Below, piece after piece: positions 1 to 5,251 of a stretch of 8,596 nt of DNA. The notes under the pieces are model-generated. The model worked only from the letters and a program-made list of their open reading frames with translations. It ran no database searches and had not been told where the DNA came from. The translations under genes were made by a program, and so were the position numbers. The stretch is from Planctomycetota bacterium (GTDB lineage Bacteria; Planctomycetota; Phycisphaerae; WQYP01; JAJZKY01), in contig JAJZKY010000165.1 in NCBI GenBank assembly GCA_021803885.1, positions 1 to 8,596 of the forward strand, read 5' to 3'. Numbering within the stretch: position 1 is the first letter of the stretch; each line of letters starts with the position of its first letter.

Positions 1-248
1 AATCCCAGCAGCAGGATGGTGACAACATCGTCAAAATACAAATCCCGATTCGGATGCGGGTTATGACGGCGAAGGTCGCCCATGAACTCCTCCAGCCGCT
101 TGATGTACTTCCGTCCCCTAAGATGGCGAAGCGGCTTGCTGCGGGCCGCGGCTTTTGTTGCCGCGGCGGCACTGGCTTGAGTCGCCGAGGCGCCGACGTT
201 CTGGGCGGTGGTGCTATTCGTGCGGTCTGGCGTGTCTGCGTTGTTCAT
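1..248 (-). CDS. IS4-like (DDE) transposase, N-terminal part, runs off the left edge
   Basis: Reading the minus strand from ATG at 248 gives 82 codons open to the window edge. The first ~35 residues are Ala/Thr/Ser-rich and low in complexity. They are followed by a basic stretch (LRHLRGRKYIKRLEEFM) and then NRDLYFDDVVTILLLG, which resembles the N-terminal region of IS4-type transposases of Planctomycetes and related bacteria, where a 'DL-F-D-V--LLL-FFNP' segment precedes the DDE catalytic domain. The catalytic Asp/Asp/Glu residues would lie beyond the left edge and cannot be checked, so integrity is unknown. No clear Shine-Dalgarno sequence lies upstream of the ATG (ttactattgacc precedes it). 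The family assignment is by pattern recognition only. The family's usual length would put the rest of the gene roughly 1 kb to the left. Confidence 0.6.
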   Translation of the reverse strand, partial: MNNADTPDRTNSTTAQNVGASATQASAAAATKAAARSKPLRHLRGRKYIKRLEEFMGDLRRHNPHPNRDLYFDDVVTILLLG

Positions 249-310
249 GGTCAATAGTAAACCACAAAACAAGCGCCAGCGCAAATCTCGCAATTGCGAA
301 TATTAAGATG

Positions 311-334
311 GAGTCATTTTAGTCCCGGACACCA
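311..334. repeat. Candidate terminal end of the left insertion sequence
   Basis: On the minus strand this reads TGGTGTCCGGGACTAAAATG and continues to GACTC at 311. It begins exactly where similarity to an IS1634-like transposase stops in the neighbouring gene remnant, and it lies about 63-86 bp upstream of the IS4-like transposase start. That is where a terminal inverted repeat would be expected. The opposite end is outside the window, so the inverted-repeat nature is inferred, not seen. Confidence 0.4.
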
Positions 335-487
335 CTGCCAGGAATCTTCCTGCTGGCTGTTGAATTCCCCGAGATACACCACTTGCCGCTGCACCCAGCG
401 GCCCGCAGCGACGCGCCGCTTCTCAAGCACACGATGATAGGTGTGCATTTTCCCATTCTTACGACGCCTGCTGGCACTGATGAACAT
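314..487 (-). pseudogene. IS1634-like transposase, 5' remnant interrupted after about 51 codons
   Basis: From ATG at 487 the minus strand encodes 57 residues before a TGA. The section MFISASRRRKNGK...YHRVLEKRRVAAGR.VQRQVVYLGEFNSQQEDSWQ matches the characteristic start of transposases whose N-terminus reads roughly 'KDGK.H.Y..VVENRRV..GR.VQRQVLYLGEIN..Q..AW'. That family is usually several hundred residues long, so this is a short 5' fragment. Family-like sequence ends at Trp50-Gln51 (about 335-340). The last residues (WCPGLK) belong to foreign sequence that looks like the end of the adjacent IS. A TTG nine bases upstream of the ATG (494-496) is in frame, but neither start has a Shine-Dalgarno sequence. 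The fragment cannot make an active enzyme. Family identity is moderately sure; the disruption is seen directly. Confidence 0.6.
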
Positions 488-496
488 GCAAGCCAA

Positions 497-882
497 TATC
501 GCACATCAGATTCCATCAAGACAAGTGAAGAACACAAAGTAGGTCTGTACCAAGGCGATTTCGCAGAGAAAAACCGCATTGGTGATAACACCAGGCCATA
601 ATATTTTTAAAAATTCATCAAAAACGGCGCAAAGTGCGAAGGTTGGGTTAGCTGTTCACTGTCCATGGCGGCACAAAGACCGTAAGCTCCCGATTGTATC
701 GCGACCTGATGCGGCATATCGGGATTGTTCACTGATTATGGCAATCGTCGCTGATTCAAAAGAAAACACCAACCACGGACCATCCTTGACCGGTGTTATC
801 GCTACATTGTCATTCGCATGCCCAAGCAACCCATACCCAGAAGAGCCATCGTGGCTGGTTCGGGGGTGGCAGATGCATTTAC
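497..882. other. Gene-free gap between IS debris and the sugar transporter
   Basis: I see no convincing gene here. Open frames on the plus strand run into the transporter gene in antisense and have no family signature. It contains an AT-rich palindrome (atttttaaaaat, about 603-614) and an imperfect hairpin with arms CCCGAT (689-694) and ATCGGG (718-723) plus an inner CGC/GCG pairing. Neither has a T-tract that would make it a convincing terminator for the transporter gene ending at 883. The IS1634-like element probably had its promoter side and outer end in this gap, but no terminal repeat can be recognised. Confidence 0.5.
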
Positions 883-2424
883 CTACCTCTTGTGTGGCTG
901 CACCGCTGCAGTGCGTGGCTGAAGCATCTTATTCGCATGCCGATGATGCCAGTACGCTTCAATCTGCTCCAACGTCTTGCCTTTGGTTTCCGGTAATACC
1001 AACAATACAAACAGGAAACTGATCAGCGAACAGCCAGAATAAATGAAGTAGGTCCAGGTTAAGCCGACACTGGCTTTGAGCATCGGAAATGTCTGCGCAA
1101 CCAGAAAAATCGCGATCCACAGCGTAAATACACCCACCGATGCCGCCCGTCCGCGAATTCGCGCCGGGAATATTTCCGAAATAATAATCCACGGCATCGG
1201 TCCCATCGCCATGGCAAACGCCGCAATGAAGGTCAATATGCTGGCGATAAGAATTAAGACCTGCCCATGGCTGAAGTGAACCACCATCGAATGGACCTCC
1301 TGGCCATGCTCCACCTTCGTGACTGCCACGCGATTGGCAAACGCAAATACCAACGCCACCGCCGCCAAGGCCACCACCTGAATGGCCGTGCCGATGGTCA
1401 GCAACAACTTGCGACCCGCCTTATCCACAAAGCCCACCGCAATGAAAGTAAAGGCCAAATTCACCATCCCCACCAGAGCGGTTGAACCGAACGCATTGGT
1501 GGTTTTCATTCCGGCCGCCTCAAAAACCCGCGGGGCGTAATAAATAATGGAATTAATGCCGCTGAATTGCGAAAATATCGCCAAAAACAGGGCAATGACC
1601 AAAGGCAAGCGAAAGCGCGGCGTAAATAATTCCGAAAACCTTCCCTCTTCCTGGGCGACCATTTCTTTTACCGCGCGAATCTCTTTCATCGCTGCCGTCA
1701 AACCCACAAAGCCAGTCAGGATATTGCGCCCGCGTTCTTCCTGATTATTAATCACCAACCAACGTGGACTTTCCGGCACCGCCAGAATCATCAACAGGAA
1801 TATCACCGCCGGCAGCGTTTCCGATCCCAACATCCAGCGCCAGCCAATGGTCTGATTCCAATTCATACCCACAAGGGGATGGGCGGCGTTAATCTGGTGG
1901 CCGGCATTGAGAATAAAATAATTAACCCAATATACCACGGCGATTCCCACGACGATGCCGAGTTGGAACAATGATCCCAATCGGCCGCGATGCCGTTCTG
2001 GCGCTATTTCCGCGATGTACACCGGCGCAATCATGGAAGAAGCGCCAATCGCAATGCCACCCAATATCCGCGCGAATACCAGCTCCATAAGCGACTGCGG
2101 TATCGCGGAAAGCACACCGGACAAAGCAAAAAGTACCGCACAGAGAATCAACAGCTTCTTGCGGCCAAACATATCCGCCAATGAACCGGCGAACATGGCG
2201 CCCGGAACCGCTCCTAATTCTAAACTGGCAATCGCAAAACCAAGTTCCGTATTGGTTAAATGAAAATAGGTTTGCAGATAACCCTGAATTCCCGACGCCA
2301 CCCCCGTATCATAGCCAAACAGCAACCCCGCCAACGCTGCGGCGGCGACCGCAAATACAATTCGCCCGAGGCCGGGAATTGGTGGTTGCAAAGAGATATT
2401 TTCGCTTTGGGAAGTTTCACTCAT
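883..2424 (-). CDS. Sugar:H+ symporter, MFS sugar porter family (GalP/XylE-like)
   Basis: This 513-residue, 12-TM inner-membrane transporter carries the full sugar porter signature set: GYDTG in TM1 (37-41), GRKK in the TM2-3 loop (87-90), AEIAPERHRGRLG after TM4 (138-150), PESPRWL before the central loop (217-223), QFSGINSIIYYAP in TM7 (286-298), GRKLL in the TM8-9 loop (337-341), PMPWIIISEIFP in TM10 with the substrate-site Trp412, RIRGR (422-426) and the C-terminal PETKGKTLEQIE (478-489). Family members move hexoses or pentoses with protons; the exact sugar cannot be read from sequence. The start is placed at 2424 because GGAG (2436-2433) sits 8 nt upstream; an in-frame ATG at 2457 lacks a ribosome site. 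The loops at ~171-192 and ~363-388 are rather long, the latter His-containing. No sugar kinase or regulator is adjacent, so it appears to be a single-gene unit. Confidence 0.93.
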   Translation of the reverse strand: MSETSQSENISLQPPIPGLGRIVFAVAAAALAGLLFGYDTGVASGIQGYLQTYFHLTNTELGFAIASLELGAVPGAMFAGSLADMFGRKKLLILCAVLFALSGVLSAIPQSLMELVFARILGGIAIGASSMIAPVYIAEIAPERHRGRLGSLFQLGIVVGIAVVYWVNYFILNAGHQINAAHPLVGMNWNQTIGWRWMLGSETLPAVIFLLMILAVPESPRWLVINNQEERGRNILTGFVGLTAAMKEIRAVKEMVAQEEGRFSELFTPRFRLPLVIALFLAIFSQFSGINSIIYYAPRVFEAAGMKTTNAFGSTALVGMVNLAFTFIAVGFVDKAGRKLLLTIGTAIQVVALAAVALVFAFANRVAVTKVEHGQEVHSMVVHFSHGQVLILIASILTFIAAFAMAMGPMPWIIISEIFPARIRGRAASVGVFTLWIAIFLVAQTFPMLKASVGLTWTYFIYSGCSLISFLFVLLVLPETKGKTLEQIEAYWHHRHANKMLQPRTAAVQPHKR

Positions 2425-2432
2425 GTAGTATT

Positions 2433-2439
2433 CTCCGCC
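2433..2439 (-). promoter_or_regulatory. Ribosome binding site deciding the transporter start
   Basis: On the minus strand GGCGGAG ends 8 nt before the ATG at 2424. It supports that start over the in-frame ATG at 2457, which would add 11 residues and overlap this site. Confidence 0.65.
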
Positions 2440-2459
2440 AGAAAACTTAACGATCATCC

Positions 2460-2920
2460 AAAATGTGACGCCGCCACAAGAATATCAGGTTCTACCCTGC
2501 GACCATTATCACCACTACAATATCCGCTGCACTATAAAAATGAAACTATGGAGGAGCCTTAAACCAAGCTGAACAAATACTATTTTCAAGGGGGGCCTGT
2601 GGCACGCCTGGACGAGGTTTGTTACGCTTGCGTTCCCGGCTCTGGCACAATCGCGATGAACCGTATCGGCAAATTCCCCGGGAGATCCCGCAACCTAAGG
2701 AATCCCAACGATGTTGACGAGACGGCAATTGAATCGGCAGATGACTTTGTTATTGGCGGCGGGCAAGAGTGCAATGGTTGCGGAGCCTGCGGCACGTTTT
2801 TAAGGCGACGGCTGCGCCGGAGAAGTTGGCCAAGGCGGCCGAGACTATACCTTTTGGCCAGCTTGGCCGGGTTGTGAAATCAGCGATTTTGCTGGTATTT
2901 TTGATTGATTCGGACATCAT
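2460..2920. other. Gene-free stretch, left part of the intergenic island
   Basis: This holds the unresolved promoter region of the transporter (AT-rich around 2480-2580) followed by GC-rich sequence. Several open frames cross it on both strands, but they lack ribosome sites and family motifs, and they share their composition with the repeat-rich DNA to the right. Words such as ttggcc recur at about 2826, 2855 and 2864. I see no RNA gene. Confidence 0.5.
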
Positions 2921-2947
2921 GGCCAACGCGGCCAACGCGGCCAACGC
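2921..2947. repeat. Three perfect tandem copies of a 9-mer (ggccaacgc)
   Basis: Copies lie at 2921-2929, 2930-2938 and 2939-2947. The array follows the motif gcgattttgctgg (2883-2895) by 25 bp and precedes copy A of the long direct repeat by 16 bp. The second array at 3206 has a similar arrangement. Confidence 0.9.
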
Positions 2948-2963
2948 TTTCACAACGGGTTGG

Positions 2964-3058
2964 GGTTGAAGGTTGATTTTGGGCGCAATGTGGGCGCGAA
3001 GTCGAATTCCTGGTTTTTGGCGGAACGCTGCTGATGGCTTTCCGGATTGGCCGCGACG
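2964..3058. repeat. Diverged direct repeat, copy A (partner 3259-3357)
   Basis: Copy A shares, in the same order and at nearly constant offset (295-299 bp), the words ggttgaagg, ttttgggcgca, ctgatggc and gcgacg with copy B. The sequence between these words also aligns with substitutions and a few small indels. It has no open frame that is conserved between the copies, so it looks like a non-coding repeat unit. Confidence 0.75.
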
Positions 3059-3076
3059 AGGATTTACCATTAAGGC

Positions 3077-3094
3077 CGCAGAGGTTCGCTGAGG
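3077..3094. repeat. Degenerate short tandem repeat, cgcagagg/cgctgagg
   Basis: Two near-identical 8-mers lie 10 bp apart (3077-3084 and 3087-3094). The form resembles the 'cgcagag' type short repeats that occur in intergenic DNA of many environmental bacteria. It is too short to call on its own and is listed because of the company it keeps. Confidence 0.4.
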
Positions 3095-3131
3095 ACGACG
3101 CTGCCGATTGGCCGGGGCTGTAGAGGGTAAG

Positions 3132-3149
3132 ATGATCAAGGTGATCAAG
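3132..3149. repeat. Two tandem 9-mers (atgatcaag, gtgatcaag)
   Basis: Copies lie at 3132-3140 and 3141-3149 and differ at one base. The unit is the same as in the array at 3206-3232. Confidence 0.8.
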
Positions 3150-3205
3150 GCTGCGATTTTGAAACCGTCTAGAAACAGGCGGTTTTGCTGGGGATTCTGA
3201 GTAAG

Positions 3206-3232
3206 GTTATCAAGATTATCAAGATGATCAAG
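3206..3232. repeat. Three tandem 9-mers (gttatcaag, attatcaag, atgatcaag)
   Basis: Copies lie at 3206-3214, 3215-3223 and 3224-3232, with consensus (a/g)t(t/g)atcaag. Because the period is 9, one frame reads as repetitive Leu/Ile/Asp/Asn peptides, which creates artificial open frames on the minus strand. The array is preceded by gcggttttgctgg (3179-3191), matching the motif upstream of the 2921 array. Confidence 0.88.
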
Positions 3233-3258
3233 ATTGCAGCGCATTTTTTAAAGCTCCG

Positions 3259-3357
3259 GGTTGAAGGCCAGTTTTTGGGCGCACTGCGTGCGCGACGCCG
3301 AATTTGTGGTTGTTGGGCAGAGTGCGGCTGATGGCCTCGGCCGGGCTGTTGGCGACG
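3259..3357. repeat. Diverged direct repeat, copy B (partner 2964-3058)
   Basis: See copy A for the shared words. Copy B starts 26 bp after the 3206-3232 array. The word ttttgggcgca occurs a third time at 3390-3400, so a third, more degraded unit may follow. Confidence 0.75.
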
Positions 3358-3503
3358 CACGTATTTAGTTGTCAAAGACCGCTGCGCGATTTTGGGCGCA
3401 AGCCCGATTAGGCGGGCATCTCTTGTGGTGTTGTTAGGTGGGGCATGGGAGGGGATAACGATGCGCGGCGGAGGTCGCGCGCCAGGCCGACAACCCAACG
3501 GTA

Positions 3504-3538
3504 ACGCGAAGGCGCGAAGGCGTCCCGATGTGTCGGGA
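3504..3538. repeat. Tandem cgcgaagg pair followed by a perfect 6-bp hairpin
   Basis: The word cgcgaagg occurs at 3505-3512 and 3513-3520. It is followed by TCCCGA (3523-3528), loop TGTG and TCGGGA (3533-3538). There is no T-tract, so this is not a convincing intrinsic terminator, and no gene ends nearby. Confidence 0.6.
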
Positions 3539-3591
3539 TAAACTCCGATTGCGGCGGAATTTTGGTATTTATTCACGATGCGATGGAAGAC

Positions 3592-3617
3592 CGCGGATTG
3601 CGCGGATGGTCGCGGAT
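3592..3617. repeat. Three cgcggat words spaced 9-10 bp apart
   Basis: The word cgcggat occurs at 3592-3598, 3601-3607 and 3611-3617. This is another short repeat type of about the same period in the same island, with a different unit sequence from the others. Confidence 0.65.
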
Positions 3618-3839
3618 ATGGGCGCGGCTGCGGCCGCGACGATTCGAACCATCCTGATTAGCGACTCCTGCGGCATCGGGATTGCGGCGTCCGTGCCACA
3701 ACCGGGGTTTTTGGTGGCGGGCACAATGCCCCGCGACTAAGTGGCGGTGCGGAAATGCGAAGCGGCTGGCGATGTGGGCACATATGCTATTTTCACCGCC
3801 CAGCCAAATACCCGCGGCGAGGCTGCCTCGCACGCTAAA

Positions 3840-4043
3840 CGGGGGCCTTCCGGGGGGGGCAGCGCCCGGAGGCGTCGTCCGATCCCGATTGGCGACGGCT
3901 GCCGCCCGCCGGCGAGCCGGCGGCTATTTGGGGGGGTGGGCGATCTGGCTTGCATGGTCGCGGTGGCCCCGTCCACCACGCCGCAGGGACCACTGTGTGC
4001 CCGGCGAAACAATCGCCGGGCCTGCGGGGGCGCCGGGGGCGAC
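3840..4043. other. GC-rich hairpin and G-tract cluster
   Basis: The sequence holds a perfect 8-bp stem CCGCCGGC (3906-3913) / GCCGGCGG (3916-3923) and a perfect 9-bp stem GCCCGGCGA (3999-4007) / TCGCCGGGC (4013-4021) with a 5-nt loop. It also has G-runs at 3852-3859, 3930-3936, 4026-4030 and 4035-4039. Open frames cross it on both strands but look compositional (Gly/Ala/Arg/Pro-rich, with no motif). None of the stems has a T-tract. It ends just before the promoter at 4084, so it may separate that promoter from upstream transcription; this role is inference. Confidence 0.55.
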
Positions 4044-4083
4044 ACGCAAAAAGTAAAAATCCGGCAACACCGATTTTAATGAC

Positions 4084-4111
4084 TTGACATTTAGATTTAT
4101 CCGGCTATCAT
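4084..4111 (+). promoter_or_regulatory. Strong sigma70-type promoter for the PEP-CTERM gene
   Basis: A perfect -35 box TTGACA (4084-4089) and a -10 box TATCAT (4106-4111, five of six consensus) are separated by 16 bp in a locally AT-rich patch. Transcription would start near 4118, giving a leader of about 195 nt before the coding region at 4314. Confidence 0.7.
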
Positions 4112-4117
4112 GCTCGC

Positions 4118-4302
4118 CAGAATCAGCCTTCGTGGGCTGGAGGTTCATAGGGAACATGAAACCTCTCGTTAAAAAGCAGCGGTGGATCTCCGCGATTTTT
4201 TTGTTGGTTTTGGGGCCGGGGTAAGTTTTTACCCGTTGGGCCATGGGCTGCGCCGGCTTTGTAGGCGGGCGGGCCGGTCGGGCGCTGGCTAGCGCCAATT
4301 TT
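4118..4302 (+). promoter_or_regulatory. Structured mRNA leader with possible attenuator
   Basis: Four stems can be drawn. CAGCC (4124-4128) pairs with GGCTG (4135-4139). GAGGTTCAT (4140-4148) pairs with ATGAAACCTC (4156-4165) with one bulged A. GGGTAA (4219-4224) pairs with TTACCC (4229-4234). GGCGCT (4281-4286) pairs with AGCGCC (4291-4296) across a 4-nt loop and is followed by AATTTT (4297-4302). The second stem would bury the GGAGG and the ATG of the small ORF. The last stem, with its short T-run, sits directly before the ribosome site of the downstream gene and is shaped like a weak intrinsic terminator. I recognise no known riboswitch core. The regulatory role is inferred; the pairings are seen. 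Confidence 0.4.
4156..4224 (+). CDS. 22-residue leader ORF, signal-peptide-like
   Basis: ATG at 4156 opens 22 codons ending in TAA at 4222-4224, entirely inside the leader of the PEP-CTERM gene. The peptide starts MKPLVKKQRW and continues with a hydrophobic run ISAIFLLVLG: a basic start plus a short hydrophobic core, like a truncated signal sequence. A GGAGG (4139-4143) lies 12 nt upstream, longer than ideal; the closer AGGGA lies only 2 nt away. Its stop codon falls in the 5' arm of the stem at 4219-4234, so a ribosome on it would melt that stem. It could be a regulatory leader peptide, the leftover start of a decayed exported protein, or chance. Confidence 0.3.
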   Translation: MKPLVKKQRWISAIFLLVLGPG

Positions 4303-4307
4303 GGAGG
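4303..4307 (+). promoter_or_regulatory. Ribosome binding site of the PEP-CTERM gene
   Basis: GGAGG lies 6 nt before the ATG at 4314, near-ideal spacing. It follows directly on the T-run of the terminator-like hairpin (4281-4302), so folding there could also limit access to it. Confidence 0.8.
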
Positions 4308-4313
4308 TTATCC

Positions 4314-5213
4314 ATGGGCATTTTCAAATCTCGGGTGGCAAAGGCCGTTTTTACGCAGGCGTGGCTGTTGGGCTTAGCGGCAGGCACCGGCCAATGCTGG
4401 GCTAACGCCGCCATGCCCATTGGCCTGTCGGGTTGGAACGCGGATGTAATTTACTTGCCCGGCGTTACAAACGAGACCGTCCAGAGTTTCGACGGCAGCG
4501 GTTATGCGTGGTTTGTTGAGGGGTATTATCCGCCGTCCACAGCCTTTCAAGGCTCGGGTCTTCCTTCGAGCGCGGATACCACCACCTTTGGCAGCGCCGC
4601 CAACGACACCTGCAACCCCGACCGAACCCAGTACCAATTTCAGCCATTCACGGGCAACAACGTGCTCAAGCTGGGTTCGCCTGCGGACCCCGGCCAAACC
4701 CTTACGCTTTCCACGCCTGAGGGCTACAACAATTTGGCTATCATCGCAGCATCTGGCAACACGGGAGTTACCAACTACACCAGCACGTTCACACTGACTT
4801 TTTCCGACGGATCCACCAGCGGTCCCATCACCTACGACCCCTACGATTGGGGCGAGGGCGGCAAGACTACGCAGCAAGCCGCGCAACAAGTGTTCTCTAC
4901 GGCGCTTGGGCGGACTCCCACCGGCAACACCTATGGCAGCCCACAAGATGCTGGGTATTTCAATATGTACGAAACTGACATCAACCTTACTGAACTCACC
5001 AGCTCGGATCTTGCCGCGGACAGCGCCAAATTCATCAAAAGCATCACGTTTGCCACGCCATCCGGTGGCCGCGTTGGCGTGTTTGCCATCAGCGGGGTGC
5101 AAAACACCAGCGCAACTGATCCATTGCCTGAACCATCCGCAGCCGGCCTGCTGATTGCGGCCGCGGTTCCCTTGTTGCTGCGCCGAAACACCGGCGGTTG
5201 GGCACGACGGTGA
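4314..5213 (+). CDS. Exported PEP-CTERM sorting-domain protein
   Basis: A 299-residue protein exported and then processed at its C-terminus. The N-terminus (basic residues K5, R7, K10, hydrophobic stretch ~11-26, small residues to ~A30-A33) is a Sec signal peptide. The mature part is Gly/Ser/Thr/Asn-rich and beta-like, with GLSGWNADVIY near the start and a TLTLSTPEGYNNLAIIAASGN...FTLTFSDGSTSGPITY segment typical of one family of PVC-group PEP-CTERM proteins. The C-terminus is the sorting signal: PEP at 272-274, a hydrophobic segment ~276-289, then RR at 290-291. Exosortase-family systems cut near PEP; no exosortase is in this window. The tail continues 8 residues past the RR pair (NTGGWARR), longer than usual. 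It has its own promoter and leader and converges on the reductase gene. The precise role (surface or biofilm matrix is usual for the class) cannot be read. Confidence 0.88.
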   Translation: MGIFKSRVAKAVFTQAWLLGLAAGTGQCWANAAMPIGLSGWNADVIYLPGVTNETVQSFDGSGYAWFVEGYYPPSTAFQGSGLPSSADTTTFGSAANDTCNPDRTQYQFQPFTGNNVLKLGSPADPGQTLTLSTPEGYNNLAIIAASGNTGVTNYTSTFTLTFSDGSTSGPITYDPYDWGEGGKTTQQAAQQVFSTALGRTPTGNTYGSPQDAGYFNMYETDINLTELTSSDLAADSAKFIKSITFATPSGGRVGVFAISGVQNTSATDPLPEPSAAGLLIAAAVPLLLRRNTGGWARR

Positions 5214-5251
5214 AAAAAGCCTGTAGCGCGGTTTTACCACGCATAGGCTTT
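5213..5251 (-). terminator. Intrinsic terminator of the aldo/keto reductase gene, between convergent genes
   Basis: On the minus strand the arms are AAAGCCT (5251-5245) and AGGCTTT (5222-5216). The T-run extends to 6 T (5218-5213). Inside, GCGTGGT (5242-5236) pairs with ACCGCGC (5232-5226) with one mismatch around a short A-rich loop. The 5' arm lies within the last codons of the reductase gene, and the stop codon is in the stem-loop. On the plus strand the same stem would follow the PEP-CTERM stop, but there the T-run is only 3 and is followed by G, so it should act mainly for the minus strand. Confidence 0.7.

Noticed and set aside
689..723. Imperfect hairpin as a terminator of the transporter gene
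   Set aside because: It lies about 160 bp beyond the stop codon, has a large interrupted stem and no T-tract on the relevant strand.
579..1022. Open frame of 147 codons on the plus strand
   Set aside because: It runs antisense into the transporter gene, whose sugar porter motifs are unambiguous, and it has no ribosome site or family feature.
2750..3576. Minus-strand frames with Leu/Ile/Asp/Asn periodic peptides
   Set aside because: The periodic peptides come from 9-bp repeats read in frame. The start codons have no ribosome sites, and the flanking sequence shows no protein family.
4018..4039. G-quadruplex in the GC-rich cluster
   Set aside because: Only three G-tracts of three or more are close enough. 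A fourth tract with a short loop is missing, so a stable intramolecular quadruplex is not well supported.
3682..4298. Several overlapping open frames of 100-124 codons on both strands
   Set aside because: High GC content makes stops rare here. The translations are Arg/Pro/Gly/Ala-rich without motifs, and the region is dominated by hairpins and G-runs.
4374..5240. Open frame of 288 codons on the minus strand opposite the PEP-CTERM gene
   Set aside because: It is a composition shadow: Arg/Gly/Val-rich with no motif, and it overlaps the reductase terminator. The plus-strand frame has a signal peptide, a PEP-CTERM tail, a promoter and a ribosome site.
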